From positions 54,658-118,657 of the forward strand of contig JADJJE010000027.1 in assembly GCA_016706685.1 (NCBI GenBank): a DNA stretch of 64,000 nucleotides. The letters are read 5' to 3'. Under the pieces are notes generated by a model. It was not told the DNA's origin and did not search any database. It worked only from the letters and a program-made list of their open reading frames with translations. Position numbers and translations under genes: made by a program. Positions 1 to 10,545 of this stretch are shown here, in pieces. Position 1 is the first letter of the stretch; every line of letters starts with the position of its first letter. This stretch comes from Sandaracinaceae bacterium (GTDB lineage Bacteria > Myxococcota_A > Polyangia > Polyangiales > Houyiibacteriaceae).

Positions 1-342
1 TTCGCTCAGGTGCTGCTGCGGGCTCGCAAGTACCGCGAGGCGCGCATCAATCTGGACCGCGCGGAGGCGGGCTTGCGAGGCCGCGTGCGCCCCCCCGCCA
101 CGTTGGCGCGGCTGCGCGTCACGCGCGCTCGCATCATGGTGGAAGAGCGCGAGCTGGCCCAGGCCGCCGTGCTGCTGCGTCGCACCCTCGAGATCGAGGG
201 TGCCCCGAGCGAGGGCTGGTTCTACCTGGGCGAGGCCCTCGCCCGCTCCAACTCGCCCGAGTCCAGAGCGGCTTACGAGCGCTATCTCTCGCTCAGCCCC
301 GTGGGGCCGCTGGCGTCACGCGCGCGGCGGGCCATCCAGTAG
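1..342 (+). CDS. TPR-like protein, C-terminal fragment
   Basis: The frame is open from the first base, so the gene starts upstream of the window; it ends at TAG 340-342. The visible 113 residues are Ala/Arg/Leu-rich helical pairs. Motifs such as AAVLLRRTLEIEG, then GWFYLGEALARSN and AAYERYLSLSP, match the helix A/helix B rhythm of tetratricopeptide repeats (Y/F-x-LG-x-A-L, then A-x-x-x-Y-x-x-x-L-x-x-x-P). TPR arrays mediate protein-protein contacts; no catalytic domain is visible in this fragment. The partner and the N-terminal domain cannot be known from here. Confidence 0.7.
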   Translation, partial: FAQVLLRARKYREARINLDRAEAGLRGRVRPPATLARLRVTRARIMVEERELAQAAVLLRRTLEIEGAPSEGWFYLGEALARSNSPESRAAYERYLSLSPVGPLASRARRAIQ

Positions 343-416
343 TCTCCAGCTCTCCGCCTCGCACGGGTAGGCAGCGCGCGTCGCGCCGAGTATCCTCCGG
401 CGCTCACGGAGACCGC

Positions 417-1571
<1,155 letters not shown>

Positions 1572-1607
1572 CCCAGGATCATGGCTGACACAGGAGCAAC
1601 GAGGCAG

Positions 1608-2438
1608 ATGAAGCAGCGAGTGACGGGACTTCGGGTGGTGGTGTTGTCGGCGCTCTTGGGCGCAGGCTGCGGTGGCGGCAGCAGCGAAGCCGAAGGCGAC
1701 GGCAGCGAGCCCGAGGTCACCCAGACCGGCGGCGGCACCAGCGGTGGCGAGCAGCACGTGGAGCGTGACCCCGAGCCCGTGCATACGTCGGGCGGGGGAG
1801 GCTCCGAGCCCGTGGGCGAGCCCGTCACCGAAGAGGACGGCATGCAGCTCGAGGGCATCTTGGGCACCATGGCTCCTGCCACCATCTCGCGCGCCATGGC
1901 GCAGCGCATGGACCGCTTCACCGCCTGCTTCGCGTCACGCTATGACGCGCTGCCGGTGCTGGGTGGGGCGGCGCAGCTCTCGTTCCGCGTGCGGCAAGAC
2001 GGCAGCGTGCGCTGGGTGCACCTCACGGAGTCCAACGTGGGCGACCGCGAGACCGAGCGCTGTGTGCTTGGCGTGGCCGCGAGCATGCGCTTCTCGCCAG
2101 GCCCCGTGGGGGGCGAGGCCGAGTTCCAAGACACGCTGGACCTACAGGCTCCCGAAGACGTGCGCCCGCCCGTGGCGTGGCAGCCCTCGCGCCTGCGGGC
2201 CACGCTGCGCCAGCACGGCGCCGGCCTGCGCACGTGCACCGTGCCGGGCGACAACCTGCGCATCACGGTCTACGTGGACCCGGGCGCCACGGTGGCCGCC
2301 GTGGGGGCGTCGTTCGTGCCCACCGACCCGGAAGCGGACTCGCAGGCTGCGCTCGACTGCGTGACGCGCCAGGTGGCCGGCTGGGGCTTCCCAGACCCCG
2401 GCTCCTACACCGCCAAGGTCACGTTCGAGGCTCCTTGA
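1608..2438 (+). CDS. AgmX/PglI C-terminal-domain lipoprotein
   Basis: A 276-residue predicted lipoprotein. The start at 1608 is preferred over ATG 1581 because it has GAGG just upstream and begins a clean signal peptide (MKQRVTGLRVVVLSALLGAGC) with a G-A-G-C lipobox. A Gly/Ser/Glu-rich low-complexity linker follows. A C-terminal half then contains LSFRVRQDGSVRWVHL and a cysteine in ERCVLGVAASMRFSP, the pattern of the AgmX/PglI C-terminal domain found in myxobacterial gliding-motility and envelope proteins. A second cysteine-containing repeat of this domain lies near the end (LDCVTRQVAGWGFP). Its exact role is unknown; outer-membrane or periplasmic assembly is an inference. Confidence 0.7.
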   Translation: MKQRVTGLRVVVLSALLGAGCGGGSSEAEGDGSEPEVTQTGGGTSGGEQHVERDPEPVHTSGGGGSEPVGEPVTEEDGMQLEGILGTMAPATISRAMAQRMDRFTACFASRYDALPVLGGAAQLSFRVRQDGSVRWVHLTESNVGDRETERCVLGVAASMRFSPGPVGGEAEFQDTLDLQAPEDVRPPVAWQPSRLRATLRQHGAGLRTCTVPGDNLRITVYVDPGATVAAVGASFVPTDPEADSQAALDCVTRQVAGWGFPDPGSYTAKVTFEAP

Positions 2439-2449
2439 ACACCACCGCT

Positions 2450-3538
2450 GTGGGGGACGACCGGGGGCCAGCGCCTGCGGGCCGCCGCCCATGAGCACGG
2501 GCTGCGGCTGCGTGGCCTCGCGGCGGAGCACGAGCGCGGCGAGCACGTGCCCTCCGAGGTGTACCAGGCGCTCGCGGCCGACGGCCTGATGGCGGTGCAC
2601 CTGCGCCCCGAGCTCGGTGGCGCCGGGCGGCCGGTCATGGACTACGCCCACGCCATGATGGCCATCGGCGCGGGCTGCGCTTCCACGGCCGTGACCATGG
2701 CCGTCACCAACATGGTGGGCGAGGTTCTGGCTGCGTTCGCGCACCCCGAGGTGAGCGCGCGCGAGTGCCCGCGGCTGGCGGCGGGCGGCCTCGGCGCGTT
2801 CGGGCTGAGCGAGACCAACGCGGGCAGCGACCCCGCCGGCATGCGCACGCGCGCCACCCCGTGGACGGTGGCTACCGGCTGGACGGTGACAAGCAGTGGA
2901 TCAGCCACGGTGACCGCGCCCGTGTGCTGGTGGTGTGGGCCAAGACCGAGCGCGGCATCTCGTGCTTCGCGGTCCCGGGAGAGACGCCCGGCATCGGCGT
3001 GGTGCGCAAGGAAGACAAGCTGGGGCTGCGTGCCTCGGCCACCTGCGCGCTGGCCCTCGAAGACGTGCGCGTGCCCGCCACCGCGCTCATGGGCGAAGAC
3101 GGCCGCGGCTTTCGCGTGGCCATGATGGCGCTCGACGGAGGCCGCATCGGCATCGCGTCCCAGGCCATCGGTATCGCCGAGGGGGCGCTCGCGGTGCTGT
3201 CGGATCACGTGCGCAGCGCGCGGCCGGGCCAGCTGGCGGACTTCGCCGTGGCCGACGCCCGCACCCGGCTCGACGCGGCACGGCTCCTGGTGGAGTCCGC
3301 CGCCGGTCTCAAGCAGCGTGGCGTGCCCTTCACGCGCGAGGCCTCCATGGCCAAGCTGTTCGCCACCGAGAGCGCGCAGCGCGTGTGCGACGCGGCGGCC
3401 GAGCTCGTGCCGGCCTCCCACCCCGGGCGGGCCACCGTGGAGCGCAGCCAGCGAGACGTGCGCGTCACGCGCATTTACGAGGGCACAAGCGAAATCCAGC
3501 GCCACGTCATCGCGCGGGAAGTGATGACGCGCGCGTGA
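2450..3538 (+). pseudogene. Acyl-CoA dehydrogenase, frameshifted
   Basis: A second acyl-CoA dehydrogenase read in two frames. The N-terminal part (GAFGLSETNAGSDPAGMRTRAT) runs to about 2858 and the rest (VDGGYRLDGDKQWIS onward) continues one frame over from 2861. The break lies in CCCC at 2857-2860, and restoring one C rejoins the family sequence. The C-terminus carries the usual IYEGTSEIQRHV motif. The start is also unclear: the first frame is open back to 2439 and looks like family sequence, but has no ATG, GTG or TTG before 2547, so GTG 2450 or TTG 2435 in another frame may be the real start. It is either a pseudogene or, more likely, a functional gene with consensus errors. Confidence 0.75.
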
Positions 3539-4650
3539 GCCCAGCCCCTCGGCCGGGCGAGGGCTCGCGGTTCGTCACGGTGGCCGGTGGCGCGTTCTGC
3601 CAGCCGGGTCCTGCGGCCACGCCCTTCGTGCCGCGCGGCGTGGGCAGCTATCCGTTGCTGGACCACGTGGCGCGTGGGCGCCTCTCCCACGTGCACGACA
3701 TCTTCGACCAGGCGCTCGCCCTCGGGCGCCCGCTCATCCGCACCCACGCGTTCTTCGAAAGCGGCGACAGCCCCGGGCGCCTGCGCAGCGCCGATGGAAC
3801 CTTCCACGAGCCGGGCTTCCGCGCGCTCGACACGGTGCTGGCGCTGGCGGCCGAGCGGGGCATCTCGCTGCTGCTGCCGGTGGCCAACAACTGGGCCGAC
3901 TACGGCGGCGCCCCCGCCGTGGTGCGCATGGCGGCCCCCGACCGCAAGGACAAGGACGCCTTCTTCGACGACCCGCGCTGCATCCGCGCGCAGTCCGAGT
4001 TCATCCGCCACCTGGTCACCCGGGTGAACCACCGCACCGGGGTGCGCTACGGCGACGACCCCGCGGTGTTCGCCTGGGAGCTCTGCAACGAGGCGCGCCT
4101 CGAGCGCCGCGGCGCTTGGCCCGGCTTCCGGGTGAAGCGCGACCCCGGGCGCACGTTGGCCCGCTGGGCCCTCGCCATGCGCGCGGCCTTCGACGCAGCA
4201 GGCACCCAACAGCGGGTGGGCTGGGGCGGGTCTGGCCACCGCGGCGACCACGGCGAAGACATGGACGCCGTGCTGGCCTCGGGCGCGGTGCACTTCGCCA
4301 CGCTGCACCTCTACCCCTTCGCCACCCACCCCTGGCTGCTGCGGGTCCAGCCCTGGCACGCGCGCGCCACCGAGGCCGTCCGGGTGGGCGCGGAGCTGCT
4401 GCGCGATCGCGCCGCCCTGGCCCACGCGCACGGTGTCCCGCTGCTGGTGGAGGAGCTGGGCTGGAAGACCGGCCACCACACGCTCCAGGAAGAGCGCCTG
4501 CAGGTCATGCGCGGCTGGCTGCACGCGGCCCGTTCTCTCGGCCTGGGCATGCTCCCATGGATGATCGGCGAGCGTGGCCGGCCGGACTACGACGGCCTGT
4601 TGGTCCGCCCCGAGCACCAGGCGGTCTGCGCCCTGCTCACTGCGAGCTGA
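3535..4650 (+). CDS. GH5-like glycoside hydrolase (mannanase/cellulase type)
   Basis: A 371-residue TIM-barrel hydrolase of clan GH-A. The likely GTG start at 3535 overlaps the upstream stop by four bases (GTGA), suggesting translational coupling. AWELCNEARLE holds the Asn-Glu acid/base pair of the family, and LLVEELGWKTG near the C-terminus provides a glutamate in the position of the nucleophile. Early residues RTHAFFES and NNWADYGG resemble beta-mannanases of family GH5. There is no obvious signal peptide, so secretion is doubtful. Cotranscription with an acyl-CoA dehydrogenase is unexpected. The substrate could be mannan, another beta-1,4-glycan or a glycolipid headgroup. Confidence 0.7.
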   Translation: MSPAPRPGEGSRFVTVAGGAFCQPGPAATPFVPRGVGSYPLLDHVARGRLSHVHDIFDQALALGRPLIRTHAFFESGDSPGRLRSADGTFHEPGFRALDTVLALAAERGISLLLPVANNWADYGGAPAVVRMAAPDRKDKDAFFDDPRCIRAQSEFIRHLVTRVNHRTGVRYGDDPAVFAWELCNEARLERRGAWPGFRVKRDPGRTLARWALAMRAAFDAAGTQQRVGWGGSGHRGDHGEDMDAVLASGAVHFATLHLYPFATHPWLLRVQPWHARATEAVRVGAELLRDRAALAHAHGVPLLVEELGWKTGHHTLQEERLQVMRGWLHAARSLGLGMLPWMIGERGRPDYDGLLVRPEHQAVCALLTAS

Positions 4651-4686
4651 TGCACACGGGCGTGGTGCTGCTATCTTCGGGCGGTC

Positions 4687-5757
4687 ATGAGCAAGCCCTT
4701 CGATCCGCACGGCGCCTTCACCGCCCTCGTCACGCCTTTCACGGGAAGCGGCGACGGAGCCAAGTGCGACGACGCGGCCTTCCGGGCCAACGTCGAGTTC
4801 CAGGTCGAGAACGGCATCACCGGCCTGGTCCCCTGCGGCACCACGGGTGAGTCGCCCACGCTCACCTGGGAGGAGCACAACCGCGTCATCCAGCTGTGCG
4901 TGGAGGTCGCGGGCGCGCGCGTCAGCGTGCTGGCCGGCACCGGCAGCAACAGCACCGACGAGGCCATCTGGAGCAGCAAGCACGCGCGTGACCTCGGGGC
5001 CAGCGCCGGCCTGCTGGTGGACTGCTACTACAACGGGCCCAGCTCGCTCGAGCTCCGCGAGGAGTACTACGAGCGCGTGCTCGCGGCGGTGCCGGGGTTC
5101 CCCATCGTCCCGTACATCATCCCGGCTCGCAGCGGCTGCGCGCTCTCGGCGGCGGACCTCGCGCTGCTGCACCAGAACGCGCCGGACATGGTGCCCGCCG
5201 TGAAGCAGGCCACCGGCGATCTCGACCGCATGGCCGAGGACCGCATGCTGGCGGGCAGCTCGCTGGCCATCCTCTCCGGCGATGACGACCTCACGCTGGC
5301 CATGATGCGGGACACGCGCATCTCGGCGTCGGGCGTCATCAGCGTCATGAGCAACATCGTCCCAGGCGCCGTGTCGCAGCTGGTGCGCGCCCAGGCCGCT
5401 GCAGAGGATGAGCGGGCGCGCGCCCTCGAGGCCCAGCTCAAGCCGCTCTTCGGGCTGGTGGGCTGCGCCGTGCCGGCCAAGCGCACTCTGGCTGGCGGCC
5501 GCGAGGTGGTCACCACCGACAAGTTCCGCAACCCGAGCCCCGTGAAGACCATGATGGCGGGGCTGGGCATGCTCTCGCACGGCCTGCGCGCACCCCTCGG
5601 TTCCATGAGCCGCGCCGCCGTGGCCCAGTGCCGTGCCGCGCTGCGCACCGTGCACCAGAGCGCGCCCGAGCTGCTGCAGCCCATCGAGGCGGCCTTCTCG
5701 GTGTCCATCACAGCGAGGCTGGCGGACGACGACGTCTGGTCGGCGCTCTGCCGTTGA
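4687..5757 (+). CDS. Dihydrodipicolinate synthase/N-acetylneuraminate lyase family aldolase
   Basis: A 356-residue class I aldolase of the DapA/NanA superfamily, which condenses pyruvate with an aldehyde through a lysine Schiff base. GTTGES at 51-56 binds the pyruvate carboxylate, Y143 is the conserved tyrosine (in VPYIIPARSG), and K173 in PAVKQATGD is the Schiff-base lysine. The protein is some 55 residues longer than typical DapA because of a C-terminal extension, so a true DapA role in lysine synthesis is likely but not proven. It may be a paralogue with another aldehyde substrate. The next gene starts inside its stop region. Confidence 0.8.
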   Translation: MSKPFDPHGAFTALVTPFTGSGDGAKCDDAAFRANVEFQVENGITGLVPCGTTGESPTLTWEEHNRVIQLCVEVAGARVSVLAGTGSNSTDEAIWSSKHARDLGASAGLLVDCYYNGPSSLELREEYYERVLAAVPGFPIVPYIIPARSGCALSAADLALLHQNAPDMVPAVKQATGDLDRMAEDRMLAGSSLAILSGDDDLTLAMMRDTRISASGVISVMSNIVPGAVSQLVRAQAAAEDERARALEAQLKPLFGLVGCAVPAKRTLAGGREVVTTDKFRNPSPVKTMMAGLGMLSHGLRAPLGSMSRAAVAQCRAALRTVHQSAPELLQPIEAAFSVSITARLADDDVWSALCR

Positions 5758-8516
5758 AGCCCGAAGACTTCGAGGGGCGGCCCTCGTTCGTGCAGCGCCA
5801 CCGCCGCACCACGCGCGTGATCCTCGCGCTCACGCTGGGTGTGGGCATCGCGGGCCTGGCCACCTGTGCGCTGGTCCAGCGCTACCACCGCGGGCCGGCG
5901 AGCCTGGAGGCGGCCGGCGTCCAGGTCTACGTGGTGGAGAACGAGGAGCGCGCACCGCGCCGCCTGGGCGTGGTCGCCGCGCGTGGGGACGTGGTGCTGG
6001 TCAGCGAGACGCTCCGCGTGGTCATCGCCGGGGGCGAACGTGAAGACGCGCCGCTAGGGGCCGTGCTGGAGGCGTCGCTGGCCAACGGCGAGGGCCTCAC
6101 GCGCGGCGCCACGCTCACCCCGGTGGTCACCGATGGCACCACCGACTACCCCGTGGAGTTCGAGTCCTTCCGGCTGGTGGAGCGCGGGCCAGAGGGCCGG
6201 CGCCTGGCCATGCGGCTGGAAGGCAAGGCCACCGTGGGCCGCACGGAGGTGCGCGTGTTCCTCGAGTACCGCCTCAGCGACGACCGGCACGCGCTCATGA
6301 TCGCCACCCAGCTGGTGAGCGACGACGAAGTGCAGCTGGCCGCGGGGCTGGTGGTCCGCTGGGGTGGCCACACACCCTTCGTCCCGGGCCACGGCCTGGT
6401 GGTGAGCTCGCTCGTGACCACCGCGCCGGTCATCGGAGCGGACATGCGCGCGGCCGACGGCATCACCGGGGCAGCCGTGTTCGCCCAAGGCCAGAACGTG
6501 GTCATCCAAGTGGAGACCGAGCAGCACGGCGACTCGGTGGAGCTCGACCAGACGCTCGTGTCGGTGGCCCCACGTGCCTTGGTTCCAGACGCGCCGCAGC
6601 GCCAGGGCTTTGGGCTCGCGCTCTCGTCCTACGGCTTCTCCGACGCCGTGCGCCGCGTCGGTTGGCTCGAGGGGCGCCACTTCCCCGAGGCGTCCGTGGT
6701 GGTGCCGGGCGCGCCCACGGGTACGCACGTGCGGCTCGAGCGGCGCAGCGGCCCCATCTTGCTGGATGCCTATGTGGACGCGCGCGGCGTAGCCACGCTG
6801 CCGTTGCTGGGGGACCTCGCGGTGGGCGACTCGTTCGTGGTGCGCGCCGAGGCCTACGGCTACCTCCCGAGCGAGTCGCGCGAGGTGGTGGCGGGGGAGC
6901 GCGTGCGGCTGATCATCCCGAAGGGCGGGCAAGTCTGGGTGCGCCTCGGGGACCTGAGTGGCAGCCCCATGCCGGCGCGCATCCGCATCCTCGGGCGTGA
7001 GGGCACCGCCACGCCAGCCCTCGGCCCCGACCACTTCGCCAGCGGCGCAGGGGAGGCCGTGGTCACTGCCACCGGTGAGGCGGTCATCCCGCTCCCGCCG
7101 GGCGCCTACCGCATCATCGTCAGCCACGGCCCAGAGTGGTCCGTGGCGGTCTCCGATGTGGTCGTCACCGAGGGCACCCGCCCCGAGATCGACGCGCGCA
7201 TCGAGCACGTGGTGCCACCGCGCGGTTGGGTGGCGTGCGACTTCCACGTGCACCAGTCGCCCAGCGACGACAGCGAGGTGCCCATCGAGGACCGCGTGGC
7301 CACGCTCGCTGCGGAGGGCATCGGGTTCGCGGTGCCGACGGACCACAACCACGTCACGGACTATGCCCCCGCCATCGTGGCGCACGGCCTCACGGACTTC
7401 GGCACCGTCATCGGTGTGGAGGTCACCACCTGGGATCCGAACTTCGGGCACTTCAACGCCTTTCCCTTTCCACTGGACGAGGCGCTGCCCCGCAACGGCG
7501 CGCCAGTCTTCCGGCAGCGCACGCCCGCGGAGCTCTTCGCGGAGCTGCACGCGCTCGGGCCCGACGTGCTGGTGCAGGTCAACCACCCGCGGCTCGAGCC
7601 CAACATCGGATACTGGGATCTCACGGGCCTCGACTCCGCCACGGGGCAGGCTGCCGGTGGCCCCGGGGGCGCCTATGACGCCGGCTATGACTTGCTCGAG
7701 GTGTGGAACGGCTACGACCTCTCGCGCCCCACCTTCGTGGAGCGCGTCTTTCAAGAGTGGCTGGCGCTGCTGGAGACGGGCTTCCGTGTGGTGGGCACAG
7801 GCAACAGCGACTCGCATCTGGTGCGTTACTACTGGGCCGGCTACCCGCGCACCTACGTCTATGCGCCCGACGGCGCGCGCGACCCCGCCACCATCCTCAC
7901 GGCGCTGCGGGCCGGGCGCGTCTTCGTGACCAGCGGACCGTTCCTCGAGGTGAGCATCGCGGGGAGCCTGCCGGGTGACCGCGTGGTCGCGCAGGGCGGC
8001 GAGGTGCTGGTGGACGTGGTGGTGCGCGCCCCGGCCTACATCGACGTGGCGGAGCTGCAGGTCTTCGTGGGGCGCACGCTGGTCACCACGCTCCCCATCC
8101 GGCACGCGGCTCCCGTGTTGCAGCCGGGGACGGTCGCTGCCGACGAAGCGCCGCCCATCGTGCGCTACCAGGGCCAGCTGCGGGTGCCCGTGGACCGCGA
8201 CGCGCCGCTGGTCGTGCGCGTGCGCTCCGACATGCCCATGGACGACTTCCTGGGCCGCCGAGCGGTCATCCCCATGGCCTTCACCAACCCCATCTTCGTG
8301 GACGCGGACGGCGACGGCCTGCTGCGCTGGTTCCCCGCCGTCGACGCGGGCGTGCCGCAGCCCGCGCGCGATGGCACAGCAGGGCCGGACGACGCGGGCC
8401 CCGTGCCCCCACCGACAGCGCCGTCACGCGCGACGCGCAGGACTCAGAAGGCGGCGCGGGTCAGCTGTAGGATCTCGAAGATGGCGCGCGACGCGGGCGA
8501 CTTGTTCAGCGTGTAG
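5754..8516 (+). CDS. Membrane-anchored PHP-domain (CehA/McbA-type) metallohydrolase
   Basis: A protein of about 920 residues. No ATG fits; TTG at 5754 overlapping the previous stop is the best start, but this is uncertain. An N-terminal hydrophobic segment (VILALTLGVGIAGLA) probably anchors it in the membrane. Beta-rich, carboxypeptidase-regulatory-like regions follow. From roughly residue 490 comes a PHP phosphoesterase-like domain with the metal motif DFHVHQSPSDD, then PTDHNHVTDYAP, and later VQVNHPR and GTGNSDSH. CehA/McbA-type members cleave ester or carbamate bonds; the substrate here is unknown. The acidic/proline tail overlaps the 3' end of the convergent metF gene by 73 bp. Confidence 0.8.
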   Translation: MKPEDFEGRPSFVQRHRRTTRVILALTLGVGIAGLATCALVQRYHRGPASLEAAGVQVYVVENEERAPRRLGVVAARGDVVLVSETLRVVIAGGEREDAPLGAVLEASLANGEGLTRGATLTPVVTDGTTDYPVEFESFRLVERGPEGRRLAMRLEGKATVGRTEVRVFLEYRLSDDRHALMIATQLVSDDEVQLAAGLVVRWGGHTPFVPGHGLVVSSLVTTAPVIGADMRAADGITGAAVFAQGQNVVIQVETEQHGDSVELDQTLVSVAPRALVPDAPQRQGFGLALSSYGFSDAVRRVGWLEGRHFPEASVVVPGAPTGTHVRLERRSGPILLDAYVDARGVATLPLLGDLAVGDSFVVRAEAYGYLPSESREVVAGERVRLIIPKGGQVWVRLGDLSGSPMPARIRILGREGTATPALGPDHFASGAGEAVVTATGEAVIPLPPGAYRIIVSHGPEWSVAVSDVVVTEGTRPEIDARIEHVVPPRGWVACDFHVHQSPSDDSEVPIEDRVATLAAEGIGFAVPTDHNHVTDYAPAIVAHGLTDFGTVIGVEVTTWDPNFGHFNAFPFPLDEALPRNGAPVFRQRTPAELFAELHALGPDVLVQVNHPRLEPNIGYWDLTGLDSATGQAAGGPGGAYDAGYDLLEVWNGYDLSRPTFVERVFQEWLALLETGFRVVGTGNSDSHLVRYYWAGYPRTYVYAPDGARDPATILTALRAGRVFVTSGPFLEVSIAGSLPGDRVVAQGGEVLVDVVVRAPAYIDVAELQVFVGRTLVTTLPIRHAAPVLQPGTVAADEAPPIVRYQGQLRVPVDRDAPLVVRVRSDMPMDDFLGRRAVIPMAFTNPIFVDADGDGLLRWFPAVDAGVPQPARDGTAGPDDAGPVPPPTAPSRATRRTQKAARVSCRISKMARDAGDLFSV

Positions 8517-9361
8517 AAGTGGATGCCCGGCACGCCCAGCGGCGCGGGCCCGAAGAAGTCTTCGCGCTGCGGCTCGAGCAGCTGGCGGCACTGGTGCGAC
8601 GCGTACTGCACGCCGGCCCAGAAGACCTCCTGCGGGTCGTCCTCGATGGTGCGCAGGTGCTCGGCGAAGGGCTGCGGAAAGCTCGCTCCGCACATGGCCG
8701 TGAAGCGCTCGATCTGCTTCACGTTGGTCACCGGCATGATGCCCGCCACGATGGGCACCGCGACGCCCGCCTTCTGCGCGCGATCGCAGAAGCTCAGGAA
8801 CGCGGCGTTCTCGAAGAACAGCTGCGACACCAGGAAGTCCACGCCGGCGTTCACCTTCTCCACCAGGTGGCGCAAGTCCGCGTCGGCGTCCGTGGCCTCG
8901 GGGTGCACCTCCGGGTAGCAGGCCGCGCCCACGCAGAACGCATCGCCGTAGCGCTCACGGATGAACGACACCAGCTCGGTGCCATGCGTGAAGCCCCCGG
9001 CCACGGCCTCGAAGCGCTCGCTGCCCTTCGGCGGATCCCCGCGCAGAGCGAGCACGTTCTCGATGCCCAGCTCGCCCAAGCGGTCCAGGATCTCGGCGAT
9101 CTCGTCGCGCGTGGAGCCCACGCAGGTGAGGTGCGCCATGGCCTCGATGCCCAGCTCGCGCTTGATGCGACCCACCAGCTCGATGGTGCGCGCGCGCGTG
9201 CTGCCGCCAGCGCCGTAGGTGACCGACACGTAGTCGGGGCGCAGCTTCGCGAGCTGCTCGAGGCTCTTCCACAAGACGACCTCGCCCGCCTCGGTCTTGG
9301 GCGGGAAGAACTCGAAGCTGAACACGGGGCGCTTGTGCTTCAGGCGGTCTGCGATGCGCAT
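8444..9361 (-). CDS. metF: 5,10-methylenetetrahydrofolate reductase
   Basis: A complete 305-residue FAD enzyme that reduces methylenetetrahydrofolate to methyltetrahydrofolate for methionine synthesis. It starts with the family motif FSFEFFPPKT, in which E17 corresponds to the catalytic glutamate. Further signatures are VSVTYGAGGSTR, ENVLALRGDPP, GAACYPEVHPE and FLVSQLFFENAAF, in the expected order for a MetF TIM barrel. It is divergent from pyrD, with an 80 bp shared promoter region. Its 3' end overlaps the PHP hydrolase gene in antisense by 73 bp. Confidence 0.96.
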   Translation of the reverse strand: MRIADRLKHKRPVFSFEFFPPKTEAGEVVLWKSLEQLAKLRPDYVSVTYGAGGSTRARTIELVGRIKRELGIEAMAHLTCVGSTRDEIAEILDRLGELGIENVLALRGDPPKGSERFEAVAGGFTHGTELVSFIRERYGDAFCVGAACYPEVHPEATDADADLRHLVEKVNAGVDFLVSQLFFENAAFLSFCDRAQKAGVAVPIVAGIMPVTNVKQIERFTAMCGASFPQPFAEHLRTIEDDPQEVFWAGVQYASHQCRQLLEPQREDFFGPAPLGVPGIHFYTLNKSPASRAIFEILQLTRAAF

Positions 9362-9441
9362 CGGCGGACCCTAGCAGGGACGAAGCGGAACGCCCACGCG
9401 AGCAAGCGCGTGCGAGCCAGCCTGCTAGGCTGCCCGCCGCG

Positions 9442-10533
9442 ATGCTGTATCGATTCCTGCTGCGACCGCTGCTGTACCTGCTCCCCGCAGAGACGGCGCA
9501 CCACATCACGTTCGCCATGCTGCGGGCGTTCGCGCGCGTGCGGCCGTTCCGGGCCCTGTTGCGTGCGCTCTTCTCGGCCACCAGCCCGGCCCTCGAGACG
9601 CGCGCGCTCGGCATGCGCCTGCCCAACCCCGTCGGGCTCGCGGCGGGCTTCGACAAGGACGCGCAGGGCTTCGAGGCGCTGGGGGCGCTGGGCTTCGGCT
9701 TCGTGGAGGTGGGCACGCTCACGGGCCAGGCCCAGCCGGGCAACCCCAAGCCGCGCCTCTTCCGTCTTCCGGCAGACCGCGCGCTGGTGAACCGCATGGG
9801 CTTCAACAACGGGGGCAGCGCCGCCGCCGCCGAGCGCCTCGCCGTGCCGCGTGACACCCGCGTGGGCGTCAACCTGGGCAAGAGCAAGGTGGTGGCCGAG
9901 GAAGACGCGCCGTCCGACTACGTGCTGAGCGCCGAGCGCCTCGCCCCGCTGGCCGACTACGTGGTGGTCAACGTGAGCTCCCCGAACACACCCGGGCTGC
10001 GCAACCTGCAGGCCGTGGAGAAGCTGCAGCCGCTGCTGGTGGCGGTGCGCGAGGCCATCGACCGCGTCTCCTCGCCCACACGGCGCGTGCCCCTGCTGGT
10101 GAAGATCGCGCCCGACCTCGCCGACGAAGACGTGGACCAGGTGGCGGACCTGGCCGTGCAGCTCGGGCTGGACGGCATCATCGCCACCAACACCACCATC
10201 TCCCGGGTGGGCCTGCGCTCGCACCCGGCCCGGGTGGAGGCCTGCGGCGCCGGCGGGCTGAGCGGTGCGCCACTCGAAGTTCGCTCGCTGGCCGTGCTCA
10301 AGCGGCTGCGAGCCCGTGTCGGCCCGGACATGACGCTGGTCACAATGGACGGAGTGGAGACGCCGGAGCACGCCTACGCCCGCATCCGGGCTGGGGCCAC
10401 GCTCATTCAGGTCTACACCGGGCTCATCTACCACGGGCCCATGCTGCCCAAGCGCCTGGCCCGCGGGCTCGAGCGCCTGGCCCGTCGTGACGGGTTCGAG
10501 CGGGTGGCCGACGCCGTGGGTGTCGACGCCTGA
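9442..10533 (+). CDS. pyrD: Dihydroorotate dehydrogenase (quinone), class 2
   Basis: A 363-residue flavoprotein of pyrimidine synthesis that oxidises dihydroorotate to orotate with quinone as acceptor. The N-terminal amphipathic helix region (MLYRFLLRPLLYLLP) is the membrane-associating extension typical of class 2. NPVGLAAGFDKD, VNRMGFNNGG and VNVSSPNTPGLRN (serine base around residue 179-180) are class 2 signatures, and GGLSGAPL and IQVYTGLIYHGP close the FMN site. The length is normal. Confidence 0.96.
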   Translation: MLYRFLLRPLLYLLPAETAHHITFAMLRAFARVRPFRALLRALFSATSPALETRALGMRLPNPVGLAAGFDKDAQGFEALGALGFGFVEVGTLTGQAQPGNPKPRLFRLPADRALVNRMGFNNGGSAAAAERLAVPRDTRVGVNLGKSKVVAEEDAPSDYVLSAERLAPLADYVVVNVSSPNTPGLRNLQAVEKLQPLLVAVREAIDRVSSPTRRVPLLVKIAPDLADEDVDQVADLAVQLGLDGIIATNTTISRVGLRSHPARVEACGAGGLSGAPLEVRSLAVLKRLRARVGPDMTLVTMDGVETPEHAYARIRAGATLIQVYTGLIYHGPMLPKRLARGLERLARRDGFERVADAVGVDA

Positions 10534-10545
10534 CGGCGGCCAGCC

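Noticed and set aside
395..411. CTCCG...CGGAG hairpin just before the first acyl-CoA dehydrogenase
   Set aside because: Only five pairs with a GC-rich background; expected by chance.
3475..5655. A 726-residue minus-strand open frame over the GH5-like and DHDPS genes
   Set aside because: Same GC-driven shadow effect; low-complexity His/Arg/Ala/Gly composition and no ribosome site.
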